Origin: Exobacillus caeni
GTDB lineage: Bacteria > Bacillota > Bacilli > Bacillales > Guptibacillaceae
NCBI RefSeq assembly: GCF_005747095.1
Contig: NZ_SWLG01000001.1
Coordinates: 558,001 to 622,000 of the forward strand
Reading direction: 5' to 3'
Length of the DNA stretch: 64,000 nt
Below, one piece after another: positions 37,584-46,033 of the stretch. The notes below the pieces were generated by a model. That model made no database searches, was not told the DNA's origin, and saw nothing but the letters and a program-made list of their open reading frames with translations. The position numbers and the translations under genes are program-made. Numbering within the stretch: the first letter of the stretch is position 1; every line of letters starts with the position of its first letter.

Positions 37584-38495
37584 TTGGAGAAAGAAGAGCG
37601 TTTCCGTAAGGCGGAATTTGCCGCGCTTGTTGGAGTAGTTGGCAATATTTTTCTGGCATTGGTAAAAGGGATAATCGGATACATAGCAAACAGTCGGGCG
37701 CTTATTGCTGATGCTGCACACTCCGGTTCAGATGTGGCAGGATCCTTCGCTGTATATATTGGCCTTAAAGCTGCAAAAAGGCCTCCTGATGAAGACCATC
37801 CGTATGGGCACGGGAAAGCAGAATCGATTGCGGCGATTATTGTTGCGGTTTTACTGCTGCTCGTCGGGTTTGAAATAGGATTAAGTTCTGCAAAAGCTTT
37901 ATTTCAAGAAATCGAAGCACCGGGAACTCTAGCGATGTATGCAGCAATTGTTTCGATTATTTTAAAAGAAGCGATGTTTCGATACAAGTATTCTTTGGGA
38001 AAAAAGATAAAGAGTGATGCATTAATCGTTAATGCTTATGAACATCGATCAGATGTATATTCTTCGATTGCAGTATTAGCTGGAATCGGAGGCGCGATTA
38101 TTGGCCAGAATTTTGGCATATACTGGTTGGTTTATGCAGATCCGGTCGCCGGGCTTTTAGTTGCGATTTTAATACTTAAAATGGCGATTAAACTAGGATA
38201 TGAATCAATCCATAATACTCTGGATCATGTTTTGCATGAGGAAGATACTCATACTTACCGAAAGATTATAGAAGATGTCCCAGGCGTTTTGAATATCGAT
38301 GAATTTTTTGCAAGGGAACATGGCCACTATCTGATTATTGACCTTAAGCTAGGTGTAGACCCCGATATTTCCGTGGAAGAAGGCCATCAGATCGGCAAGG
38401 AAGTGAAGAAGCGCTTATTAGAGGACAAAGACGTTCAAGATGTTTTGGTTCATATCAATCCTTATGAACCTAAAGGTAGTCAATGGTATGATTGA
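37584..38495 (+). CDS. Cation diffusion facilitator transporter (first copy)
   Basis: The 303-residue product has six membrane helices. The zinc/metal-binding aspartates lie in ALIADAAHSGSDVAG (helix 2, near residue 42) and AYEHRSDVYSSIAVLAG (helix 5, near 152). A HPYGHGKAE loop and a C-terminal cytoplasmic domain (about 205-300) complete the layout of a CDF exporter such as MneP, FieF or ZitB. The transported metal (Mn, Fe, Zn or Co) is not decidable here. TTG 37584 is preferred for its spacing to AAGAGGTG; GTG 37566 is possible. Confidence 0.93.
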   Translation: MEKEERFRKAEFAALVGVVGNIFLALVKGIIGYIANSRALIADAAHSGSDVAGSFAVYIGLKAAKRPPDEDHPYGHGKAESIAAIIVAVLLLLVGFEIGLSSAKALFQEIEAPGTLAMYAAIVSIILKEAMFRYKYSLGKKIKSDALIVNAYEHRSDVYSSIAVLAGIGGAIIGQNFGIYWLVYADPVAGLLVAILILKMAIKLGYESIHNTLDHVLHEEDTHTYRKIIEDVPGVLNIDEFFAREHGHYLIIDLKLGVDPDISVEEGHQIGKEVKKRLLEDKDVQDVLVHINPYEPKGSQWYD

Positions 38496-38521
38496 CCTAA
38501 GAGAGCTGGGAGGAGAATGGG

Positions 38522-38872
38522 ATGAAAAAACAATGGGGACTAATTATTGCGCTAATATTTGCACTTGTTATTGCAGTATTTGCCGTTATCAATGTTGATC
38601 CGGTTGAGGTTAATTACTTGTTTGGAACTTCTGAATGGCCGCTTGTTCTTGTGATACTGGGTTCAGTTCTTATGGGAGGATTACTGGTACTCGGTGTCGG
38701 CCTTGTTCGCTATTATAAATTGCTTCATGAGATAAGGTCTCTAAAAAAAGAGAACGGCAAGTTACAAGAAGAGCTTGAATCTACACAAGGTCCAACTGAA
38801 AATCATGAACCAGAATTGGATAGCTTAAATGAGGAAGAAGAAAATTTCGAATCGAACGGAAACCGGCAATAA
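38522..38872 (+). CDS. LapA-domain (DUF1049) membrane protein
   Basis: The 116-residue product has two membrane helices separated by NVDPVEVNYLFGTSEWPL, the LapA-domain signature. A charged coiled coil (LHEIRSLKKENGKLQEELES) and an acidic tail follow. The family includes LPS-assembly protein LapA of Gram-negatives; the role in Firmicutes is unknown. It follows the cation transporter by 26 bases with GGGAGGAG and is probably co-transcribed. Confidence 0.85.
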   Translation: MKKQWGLIIALIFALVIAVFAVINVDPVEVNYLFGTSEWPLVLVILGSVLMGGLLVLGVGLVRYYKLLHEIRSLKKENGKLQEELESTQGPTENHEPELDSLNEEEENFESNGNRQ

Positions 38873-38873
38873 C

Positions 38874-38901
38874 CTGGCATAATTGGCCGGGTTTTTTATT
38901 T
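38874..38901 (+). terminator. Possible terminator after the LapA-domain gene
   Basis: ACCTGGC and GCCGGGT pair with one G-U around a short AT-rich loop and are followed by six T residues. Confidence 0.6.
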
Positions 38902-39032
38902 GCAGTGTGGAAAAGTTTTAACGCAAAATTCAATGGATGAAAACTTGTAGGATGGTAGACTTAAGGATTGCCGCACGTCGAGTTATCTTTTGATTTCCAT
39001 TTGATTAGGCAGATTGGACATGTGCCAACCAC

Positions 39033-39061
39033 TGGTCAAACCTCTAATTTCTTTATATAAT
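39033..39061 (+). promoter_or_regulatory. Candidate sigma-A promoter of recJ-apt
   Basis: TGGTCA at 39033 and TATAAT at 39056-39061 are separated by 17 bases. The -10 box is perfect and the -35 matches four of six positions. Confidence 0.5.
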
Positions 39062-39083
39062 GAGTAGGTTAAGAGGTGATAGC

Positions 39084-41444
39084 ATGTTGCAACCTAAAAC
39101 ACGATGGAACGTCGTTGAAACTGACCTGGAGGCATCGAAACGATTGCAAAGCGAACTCGGTGTATCTTCTATTGCTGCTACTTTGTTAGTTAATCGCGGA
39201 ATTACTAGCGTAAAGGAAGCAGAACGATTTTTATACAAAAAAGATCTTAGCTTTCACGATCCATTTTTAATGGATGGAATGGAAGAGGCTGTTCATAGAA
39301 TTCATCGTGCAATAGAGAATAATGAAAAAATACTAATCTATGGAGACTATGATGCGGATGGCGTAAGCAGTACAAGCGTGATGGTCTATACGCTAAAAGA
39401 ATTAAATGCAACTTTTGATTATTATATTCCTAACCGTTTTACAGAAGGGTACGGTCCCAATGAACAGGCGTTCCGCTGGGCGAAAGAAGAGGGCTTTTCT
39501 TTAATCATTACGGTGGATACAGGCATATCAGGCGTCCATGAAGCAGAAGTCGCTAAAGAGCTTGAAATCGATTTGATTATCACAGACCACCATGAACCCC
39601 CGCCGGTTCTTCCAGATGCATATGCAACAATAAATCCTAAGAAACCAGGGTGTACATATCCGTTTAAAGGATTGGCAGGGGTAGGAGTTGCGTTCAAACT
39701 TTCTCATGCATTGTTAGGAAAAGCTCCCTATCACTTGCTTGAAATCGCAGCCATGGGCACTATTGCAGATCTTGTGCCTCTGATTGATGAAAACCGCCTG
39801 ATTGCTGATGAAGGAATCAAATCACTCGGCAGGTCTACTAAAAAGGGAGTCAAAGCGCTACTTGCCCAATGTGGCATTGAAGATCAGGAAATCAATGCCG
39901 ATCATATTGGATTTGCCATCGGACCGAGGCTCAATGCTGCAGGAAGGCTTGATAGTGCTGTTCCAGCTGTACAGCTTTTAACAACAGAAGATGCCGACGA
40001 AGCAAAGTATATCGCTGAAGAAATCGATACGATGAATAAAGAACGAAAGCAGCTAGTTAATGAGATGACGAAGGAAGCAATCGAAGAGGTGGAAAATTTC
40101 TATCCGCCAGGGGACAACAATCGGGTACTTGTTATTGCGAAAGAAGGTTGGAATCCTGGAGTGATCGGAATCGTTGCCTCAAGGCTGGTTGAACGTTTCT
40201 ATCGGCCGACGATTGTTTTGAGTATCGATAACGAAAAAGGGACAGCAAAGGGCTCTGCAAGAAGCATAGAAGGATTTGACATGTTTGAAAACCTTTCCAT
40301 ATGCCGGGACATCCTGCCCCATTTTGGCGGGCATCCTATGGCAGCAGGAATGACGTTAAACGTGGATGACCTTGATGACCTGCGCGAGAGATTAAACGGA
40401 TTGGCAAAGGAAAAGCTAACCGATAATGATCTTATTCCATTGACTCGTGTGGACCTTGAATGCAAGGTGGAAGATGTGACTCTTGAATCGATCGAGGAGC
40501 TAAACATGCTTGCGCCTTTTGGAGTAAGCAATCCTAAACCGGTCGTTTTGCTCAAAGATGTCAATATGACCCAGTTGAAACGGATAGGCAGTGAAGCAAA
40601 CCATCTAAAGATAGCCCTCGGAAACCAGAGCTGGGCTCTTGATGGGGTCGGATTCCATTTTGGATATGTGTTCGAGGAAGTTACACCCCAGTCAAAGGTA
40701 TCCGTGATCGGGGAGCTTTCTATTAATGAATGGAACGGCCACCGCAAACCGCAAATCTTTGTTCAGGATATCGCAGTTGACGAATGGCAGCTTTTCGATT
40801 ATCGTGGTATTCGTGATTTAAAAAAACGGCTGGAAATGATTCCTAAAGACAAGCTTTCCATCGTTGCATTTCGTGAAAATACGATTAAAAAATTCGATTT
40901 GCAGGATTGGGAAACGAACCTTATCGAAATAAATGATGACAATAGGAATACAAAAACGGATCTTTCGAATCAGTATGTATTGTTTTTAGATTTACCTTAC
41001 CATGAAGACCAAATCAAAACGTTCTTAGGGACCGGGGTTCCAGAGCGAGCATATGTTGTGTTTCATCACGAAGAAGACCATTTCTTTACTACAATTCCAT
41101 CAAGGGACCATTTCAAATGGTATTATGCCTTTTTATTAAAAAGGAAGCGGTTTGACTTAAAACAGTCTGAACAGCTTGCAAAGCATAAAGGCTGGTCAAA
41201 GGAAACCATTCACTTTATGTCAAAAGTGTTTTTGGAGTTAGAGTTTGTTACAATTGAAAATGGACAAGTTTCAGTTAATCCAAACGTCGCGAAACGAGAC
41301 TTAACAAAGTCAGAAACATACAGGAGAAAGCAAGACCAGGCCAGATTGGAAAATGACCTTTGCTATTCTTCCTACCACACGCTTAAAGAGTGGTTTGATC
41401 AAATAATAAATTGTTCCACTAGTATTGAGGAGGCCTTGAAGTAA
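39084..41444 (+). CDS. recJ: Single-stranded-DNA exonuclease RecJ
   Basis: The 786-residue product has the DHH motifs IYGDYDADGVSST near residue 80 and VDTGISG, ITDHHEPP near residue 165. The DHHA1 GGHPMAAGM motif is near residue 413, and the long C-terminal region is typical of Firmicute RecJ. It degrades 5' ends of single-stranded DNA in recombination and mismatch repair. ATG 39084 follows AAGAGGTG; an in-frame ATG at 39060 lacks a good site. apt begins directly after its stop codon. Confidence 0.96.
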   Translation: MLQPKTRWNVVETDLEASKRLQSELGVSSIAATLLVNRGITSVKEAERFLYKKDLSFHDPFLMDGMEEAVHRIHRAIENNEKILIYGDYDADGVSSTSVMVYTLKELNATFDYYIPNRFTEGYGPNEQAFRWAKEEGFSLIITVDTGISGVHEAEVAKELEIDLIITDHHEPPPVLPDAYATINPKKPGCTYPFKGLAGVGVAFKLSHALLGKAPYHLLEIAAMGTIADLVPLIDENRLIADEGIKSLGRSTKKGVKALLAQCGIEDQEINADHIGFAIGPRLNAAGRLDSAVPAVQLLTTEDADEAKYIAEEIDTMNKERKQLVNEMTKEAIEEVENFYPPGDNNRVLVIAKEGWNPGVIGIVASRLVERFYRPTIVLSIDNEKGTAKGSARSIEGFDMFENLSICRDILPHFGGHPMAAGMTLNVDDLDDLRERLNGLAKEKLTDNDLIPLTRVDLECKVEDVTLESIEELNMLAPFGVSNPKPVVLLKDVNMTQLKRIGSEANHLKIALGNQSWALDGVGFHFGYVFEEVTPQSKVSVIGELSINEWNGHRKPQIFVQDIAVDEWQLFDYRGIRDLKKRLEMIPKDKLSIVAFRENTIKKFDLQDWETNLIEINDDNRNTKTDLSNQYVLFLDLPYHEDQIKTFLGTGVPERAYVVFHHEEDHFFTTIPSRDHFKWYYAFLLKRKRFDLKQSEQLAKHKGWSKETIHFMSKVFLELEFVTIENGQVSVNPNVAKRDLTKSETYRRKQDQARLENDLCYSSYHTLKEWFDQIINCSTSIEEALK

Positions 41445-41957
41445 ATGGATTATAAGAATTACATTACGGTTGTAGAAAATTACCCAAAAGAGGGAATCAG
41501 ATTCAAAGATATTACAACCCTTATGCAAGATGGAGAAGTATATAAGAAGGCGATTAACGATATAGCAGATTTTGCAAAAGACAAAGATGTAGATATTATC
41601 GTTGGTCCTGAAGCAAGAGGCTTTATCGTTGGATGTCCAGTTGCGTATTCTCTTGGATTAGGTTTCGTTCCAGTAAGGAAAGAAGGAAAACTTCCTCGTG
41701 AAGTGGTTAAAGTTGATTATGGATTGGAATACGGCAAAGATGTGTTGACCATTCACAAAGATGCGATTAAGCCTGGCCAGAAGGTACTGATCACTGATGA
41801 TTTGCTAGCAACCGGCGGAACGATAAACGCAACCATCGAGCTAGTTGAAAAGCTAGGAGGAGAAGTAGTAGGCCTTGCGTTCATGATCGAACTAACCTAC
41901 CTCGATGGCCGCGAAAAACTAAATGATCACGAAATCTTTACACTTATGCAATACTAA
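41445..41957 (+). CDS. apt: Adenine phosphoribosyltransferase
   Basis: The 170-residue product starts [20 protein letters not shown] and contains the PRPP-binding motif [20 protein letters not shown] near residues 116-135. It salvages adenine to AMP. The ATG is the codon right after the recJ stop, with GGAGG inside recJ, so the two are coupled. In B. subtilis relA follows directly, whereas here a lipoprotein gene and two repeat structures intervene. Confidence 0.97.
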   Translation: MDYKNYITVVENYPKEGIRFKDITTLMQDGEVYKKAINDIADFAKDKDVDIIVGPEARGFIVGCPVAYSLGLGFVPVRKEGKLPREVVKVDYGLEYGKDVLTIHKDAIKPGQKVLITDDLLATGGTINATIELVEKLGGEVVGLAFMIELTYLDGREKLNDHEIFTLMQY

Positions 41958-42035
41958 AGCTATCTAATAAAGAGTACTCTTTAACAGGGTAACGGGTTCC
42001 GTTTTGAAGTGCAAAAGTTAAAGTGACAATGAAAA

Positions 42036-42076
42036 TGGCGTACCGACTGACATTCAGTTTGGTACGCCTAATTTTG
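42036..42076 (+). terminator. Terminator-like hairpin downstream of apt
   Basis: GGCGTACC and GGTACGCC pair, and an inner ACTGA/TCAGT extends the stem to a three-base loop. AATTTTGATTTTT follows. It sits inside the left part of the inverted-repeat island and can end the recJ-apt transcript or, read from the other side, the lipoprotein transcript. Confidence 0.7.
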
Positions 42077-42168
42077 ATTTTTAACAGCAAATTGACATAG
42101 TATCTTTTTCAGTCGCTGTTAAAGTAAAGCAACCCGTTACTCTAGTTGCATAAAAATAACCAGAGAGT

Positions 42169-42705
42169 TCACTTTCCTAATGCCGTGTAAATGTCTTCGG
42201 GATTTATATATTTAATACTTGTGACTTTACCCTCTTCGTTAGTTTGTGCGTGTCCTTTAACATTCAATATTTCACTTTCGTCACTTTGTTTATTTGTGTA
42301 GGATACGTTCACATTGAATTCGTAATAGCTTTTGCCTTCTTCAATCTTTATGTCCTTAACCTTAAAAACATAATCAGGAGGGGCAAAACCCACGGTCATA
42401 AATGCCCCGTTGGTTCTAACGAAATCTTCATAAAAACGTTCGCTTAAATAGGGTTTGAAATTTTCTTGATGATACTCAGAGAGCATTTCTGATTTCTTTT
42501 CCATATCATCCACAGAATACAACATTTCCTCCTGTTCTTCGGTAGGTCCAGTAAATACATTTTTCAAAACGGTTTGAAGGTTTTGTTTACTTGTATTTTG
42601 TACTTCGTTTTCTTCTCCTGAGGCATCGGAGTTCGTGCAACCAACAGCTAATAGTAGAATTCCCAGCAACATCAAAGACATAAAGTATTTCTTCAATTTT
42701 CCCAA
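42169..42705 (-). CDS. Putative lipoprotein of unknown function
   Basis: The 178-residue product has a basic start, a hydrophobic stretch (MSLMLLGILLLAV) and a lipobox AVGC with the cysteine at residue 23. A Ser/Asn/Glu-rich linker follows, then a soluble domain with alternating strands (YYEFNVNVSYTN, LNVKGHAQTNEEGKVTSIKYI). It resembles small extracytoplasmic lipoproteins of Bacilli, but I do not recognise the family. TTG 42705 follows AGGAG at nine bases. It is read against apt and relA, is flanked by inverted repeats, and has an ECF-sigma-like promoter. Confidence 0.8.
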   Translation of the reverse strand: MGKLKKYFMSLMLLGILLLAVGCTNSDASGEENEVQNTSKQNLQTVLKNVFTGPTEEQEEMLYSVDDMEKKSEMLSEYHQENFKPYLSERFYEDFVRTNGAFMTVGFAPPDYVFKVKDIKIEEGKSYYEFNVNVSYTNKQSDESEILNVKGHAQTNEEGKVTSIKYINPEDIYTALGK

Positions 42706-42739
42706 AAAAAATCACTCCTACAATTGTTATTGATCACTA

Positions 42740-42768
42740 CATACGAATAAGCGTTCTTAAAAGTTTCA
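42740..42768 (-). promoter_or_regulatory. Candidate ECF-sigma promoter of the lipoprotein gene
   Basis: On the minus strand TGAAAC (42768-42763) is followed after 17 bases by CGTATG (42745-42740). This matches the TGAAAC...CGTA pattern of Bacillus envelope-stress sigma factors such as SigW and SigM. It would give a short leader of about 27 bases before the TTG start. Confidence 0.5.
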
Positions 42769-42877
42769 AAAGTCATTTTTACTGTCATTTACTGTTTTGC
42801 ATCTAAAACGGAACCCGTTAATTAATAGGGTGCTCTTTTTGTTTTTGGTAAAAATAAGGGCCAGGAAGCTAAACTTC

Positions 42878-42943
42878 TTTGCTCTCCCATAAAAAATAGA
42901 TGACTTAGATCTATTTTATAAGAGAGCCGCCAGGGAGAGCAAA
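42878..42943 (+). repeat. CTCTCCC-type element, copy C (66-base minimal form)
   Basis: TTTGCTCTCCC (42878-42888) and GGGAGAGCAAA (42933-42943) are exact inverse ends. Between them is only the small hairpin, AAAATAGAT (42893-42901) and ATCTATTTT (42909-42917), followed by GAGAGCCGCC. The larger hairpin of copies A, B and D is absent. A T run after the right end could let it act as a terminator. Confidence 0.8.
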
Positions 42944-43072
42944 GCCGTTTTTTTGTTTAAATGAGCCTGTGAAAAGATTGGATACTTCCCCCAGGTGACC
43001 CTTTCCTTTTTATATGTTATGTTTTTAAGTAAATACTTTAATAAAGATTATCCGACAATTATTTCGTTTTAC

Positions 43073-43101
43073 TTTACACAGAGGCCAAATTTAAAGATAA
43101 T
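43073..43101 (+). promoter_or_regulatory. Candidate sigma-A promoter of relA
   Basis: TTTACA (43073-43078) and GATAAT (43096-43101) are separated by 17 bases, 36 bases before the relA start. Confidence 0.6.
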
Positions 43102-43136
43102 AGAAGCAATATACCAAAGAGGCTTAAGGTGATTTC

Positions 43137-45311
43137 ATGACTATTGAAGAGGTTATGCAGAGAGCTAAGAAATATCTTTCAGAAGAAGATCTTTCTTATA
43201 TATATAGGGCATACGAGTTTGCCAGAGACGCCCACGAAGGTCAGTACCGCAAATCTGGTGAACCTTATATTATCCATCCGATAGAAGTAGCGGGGATCTT
43301 AGTGAACCTGGAAGTTGATCCTGTTACTGTTGCTGGCGGGTTTCTTCATGATGTAGTAGAAGATACAAGCGTCACGCTCGATGAACTGAAAGAAGAGTTT
43401 AGCGAAGAACTGGCAATGCTGGTGGATGGCGTTACAAAACTGAAAAAAATTCAATTTAAATCAAAGGAAGAACAGCAGGCGGAAAATCACAGGAAGATGA
43501 TCGTAGCGATGGCCCAGGATATTCGCTGTATCTTGATCAAGCTTGCCGACAGACTCCACAACATGCGCACGCTGAAACACATGCCAAAAGAAAAACAATT
43601 GCAAAAAGCGAACGAAACCTTAGAGATTTTCGCACCGCTTGCTCACCGGCTCGGAATTTCAACTATAAAATGGGAACTAGAAGACACAGCCCTCCGTTAT
43701 TTAAATCCGCAGCAATATTATCGAATCGTCAACTTGATGCAAAAAAAGCGGGCAGAGCGTGAGGGTTTTATTGATGAAGTGATCGATGAGATCCGCGAAC
43801 GAATGGATGAAGTAAATATTAAAGCGGAGATATCGGGAAGACCAAAGCATATCTACAGCATTTACAAGAAGATGGCCAAACAGCATAAACAATTTAATGA
43901 GATCTATGATCTTCTTGCTGTAAGGATCATGGTTAATAGCATTAAAGATTGTTACGCGGTACTTGGAATTATTCATACATGTTGGAAACCGATGCCCGGC
44001 AGGTTCAAAGATTATATTGCGATGCCGAAAGCAAACATGTACCAATCGCTGCATACAACGGTAATAGGACCAAAAGGGGATCCCCTTGAAGTACAGATTC
44101 GTACACACGAGATGCATAAGATAGCAGAGTACGGGATTGCTGCTCACTGGGCATATAAAGAGGGCAGTCCGAGTGAAGTAGTAAATACGACGTTTGAGAA
44201 AAAGCTATCCTGGTTCAGGCAAATCCTTGAATGGCAAAATGATGTGACGAATGCCGAAGAATTTATGGAATCACTAAAGATCGACCTTTTCAGCGATATG
44301 GTCTTCGTGTTTACACCTAAAGGAGACGTAATTGAACTTCCGGCAGGCTCTGTACCGATCGATTTTGCTTACCGAATCCATACGGAAATCGGAAACAAAT
44401 GCATCGGCGCAAAAGTGAACGGAAAAATGGTTCCGCTTGATTACAGGTTAAAAACTGGGGACATTGTAGAAGTGTTAACTTCTAAACATTCCTATGGGCC
44501 GAGCAAAGATTGGCTGAAGATCAGCCAGAGCTCCCATGCGAAGAATAAGATTAAGCAATGGTTTAAGAAAGAAAAAAGGGAAGAGAACGTTTCAAAAGGG
44601 AAAGAGCTTGTGGAAAAGGAAATCCAGAAACATGGCTTTGAACTAAAAGAAGTTCTTAACTCTGAAAATGTCCAGAATGTATCGAAAAAGTTTAACTTCA
44701 CGAATGAAGAAGATATGTATGCCGCAGTCGGGTATAACGGTATCACGGCAGCTCAAATCGCCACAAGGTTAACAGACAAGGTGCGAAAAGAAAAAGATAA
44801 ACAACAGCAGGAAGAAGAACTGGTAAAAACTATTAATGAAGTACGTTCTTTCCCTAAAAAGAGCACGGATTCTGGAGTGCGTGTCAAAGGGATCGATAAC
44901 TTGCTGATCCGCCTTTCAAAATGTTGTAATCCTGTACCGGGCGATAATATTGTCGGTTATATCACAAAAGGAAGAGGCGTTTCCATTCACCGTGAAGATT
45001 GCCCAAATGTAGTAGACGCTGATGAAAGACTTCTTCCGGTTGAATGGGAAGGCGATACGAAAAAAACGAAAAATTACAATGTGGATATTGAGATAAGCGG
45101 TTTTGACCGCAGAGGGTTGTTAAATGAAGTTTTACATGCCGTGGCAGAAACCAAAACAGACATAACATCTGTTTCCGGAAAGTCTGACCGTAATCGCATG
45201 GCAACGATCAGTATGACTGTATCCATCCATAACATCAACCACCTTCAGAAGGTTGTGGAACGTGTAAAACGGATACCTGATATTTATGCTGTGCGGAGAA
45301 TAATGCAATAA
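43137..45311 (+). CDS. relA: Bifunctional (p)ppGpp synthetase/hydrolase Rel
   Basis: The 724-residue product contains the HD hydrolase domain (IIHPIEVAGIL near 45, FLHDVVEDT near 68). The synthetase domain follows, with GRFKDYIAMPKANMYQSLHT near residues 285-304. A TGS domain (FTPKGDVIELPAGSVPIDFAY near 396-416), zinc-finger/helical region and C-terminal ACT domain complete the long Rel. It makes and degrades the stringent-response alarmone. In this organism it has its own candidate promoter because repeats and a lipoprotein gene separate it from apt. Confidence 0.98.
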   Translation: MTIEEVMQRAKKYLSEEDLSYIYRAYEFARDAHEGQYRKSGEPYIIHPIEVAGILVNLEVDPVTVAGGFLHDVVEDTSVTLDELKEEFSEELAMLVDGVTKLKKIQFKSKEEQQAENHRKMIVAMAQDIRCILIKLADRLHNMRTLKHMPKEKQLQKANETLEIFAPLAHRLGISTIKWELEDTALRYLNPQQYYRIVNLMQKKRAEREGFIDEVIDEIRERMDEVNIKAEISGRPKHIYSIYKKMAKQHKQFNEIYDLLAVRIMVNSIKDCYAVLGIIHTCWKPMPGRFKDYIAMPKANMYQSLHTTVIGPKGDPLEVQIRTHEMHKIAEYGIAAHWAYKEGSPSEVVNTTFEKKLSWFRQILEWQNDVTNAEEFMESLKIDLFSDMVFVFTPKGDVIELPAGSVPIDFAYRIHTEIGNKCIGAKVNGKMVPLDYRLKTGDIVEVLTSKHSYGPSKDWLKISQSSHAKNKIKQWFKKEKREENVSKGKELVEKEIQKHGFELKEVLNSENVQNVSKKFNFTNEEDMYAAVGYNGITAAQIATRLTDKVRKEKDKQQQEEELVKTINEVRSFPKKSTDSGVRVKGIDNLLIRLSKCCNPVPGDNIVGYITKGRGVSIHREDCPNVVDADERLLPVEWEGDTKKTKNYNVDIEISGFDRRGLLNEVLHAVAETKTDITSVSGKSDRNRMATISMTVSIHNINHLQKVVERVKRIPDIYAVRRIMQ

Positions 45312-45337
45312 CCAGGCGATAAAAGGAGTTAATCGAT

Positions 45338-45781
45338 ATGAAAGCGGTAGTACAGCGTTCCGGTCTTGCATCTGTGACTGTCGAAGGCAAGACTGTTGGC
45401 CAAATTGACCATGGTTTAGTTGTCCTGGTTGGCGTAACCCATGAAGATTCCATGACAGATGCAAAATACCTGGCCGAAAAAATCGCCAATCTCCGTATTT
45501 TTGAAGATGATTCTCAAAAGATGAACCTTTCTGTGAAAGATGCGGGCGGCGCAATTCTTTCGATTTCCCAATTCACCCTTTATGGCGATTGCCGAAAGGG
45601 AAGGCGTCCGAACTTTATGGAGGCAGCCAAACCCGATATTGCAAATGAACTTTACGAAAAGTTTAACCGGGCATTAGAAGAACAGGGACTTACGGTTGAA
45701 ACTGGCGTATTCGGTGCGATGATGGATGTACAGCTTACAAACCAGGGGCCAGTAACATTAATAATAGAGAGCCAAAAATGA
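45338..45781 (+). CDS. dtd: D-aminoacyl-tRNA deacylase
   Basis: The 147-residue product has the active-site motifs [11 protein letters not shown] near residue 76 and a Gly-cis-Pro region [11 protein letters not shown] near residue 135. It hydrolyses D-Tyr and other D-aminoacyl-tRNAs and Gly-tRNA-Ala. It follows relA by 26 bases as in B. subtilis, with AAAGGAG before the ATG. Confidence 0.97.
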   Translation: MKAVVQRSGLASVTVEGKTVGQIDHGLVVLVGVTHEDSMTDAKYLAEKIANLRIFEDDSQKMNLSVKDAGGAILSISQFTLYGDCRKGRRPNFMEAAKPDIANELYEKFNRALEEQGLTVETGVFGAMMDVQLTNQGPVTLIIESQK

Positions 45782-45782
45782 G

Positions 45783-45806
45783 GAGCCGATCGGGCTTCTT
45801 TTTTTT
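45783..45806 (+). terminator. Terminator after dtd
   Basis: AGCC and GGCT arms with a GATC centre form a short GC stem followed by C and eight T residues. Confidence 0.7.
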
Positions 45807-46033
45807 GCTGTATAAGAAAATTTAACTTTTTCGCAAAGGAGAGGCTCGACAATCGGCGAGTTTACTTTAGTTCCTTCGTTCTTTTAAACAGGAGGGATGT
45901 AATACAAAAATCTTTTCAGAGGAAAGCTTTCTTTTGTCATAACGGTAATAAAGAGTTTATGAATTATTAAGAGCAGGGAATGATAGTACTATCAAACAAT
46001 GTTCGAGTATAAATCGAAGTAAAGGATGATAAG

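Larger units (their letters stand above)
41968..42845. repeat. Lipoprotein island bounded by imperfect inverted repeats
   Basis: The left end (41968-42037) and the right end (42775-42837) read as imperfect inverted repeats about 70 bases long. They share a perfect 16-base core, TAACGGGTTCCGTTTT at 41990-42005 and its complement at 42805-42820, with AAAGAG, GCAAAA and TGACA matches on both sides. The left end also begins with a perfect palindrome, AAAGAGTACTCTTT (41969-41982). Only the lipoprotein gene lies between them. No transposase is present. Confidence 0.7.

Noticed and set aside
42244-42447. Frame on the plus strand opposite the lipoprotein gene
   Set aside because: The opposite strand has a clear lipobox, start and promoter; this one has no ribosome-binding site.
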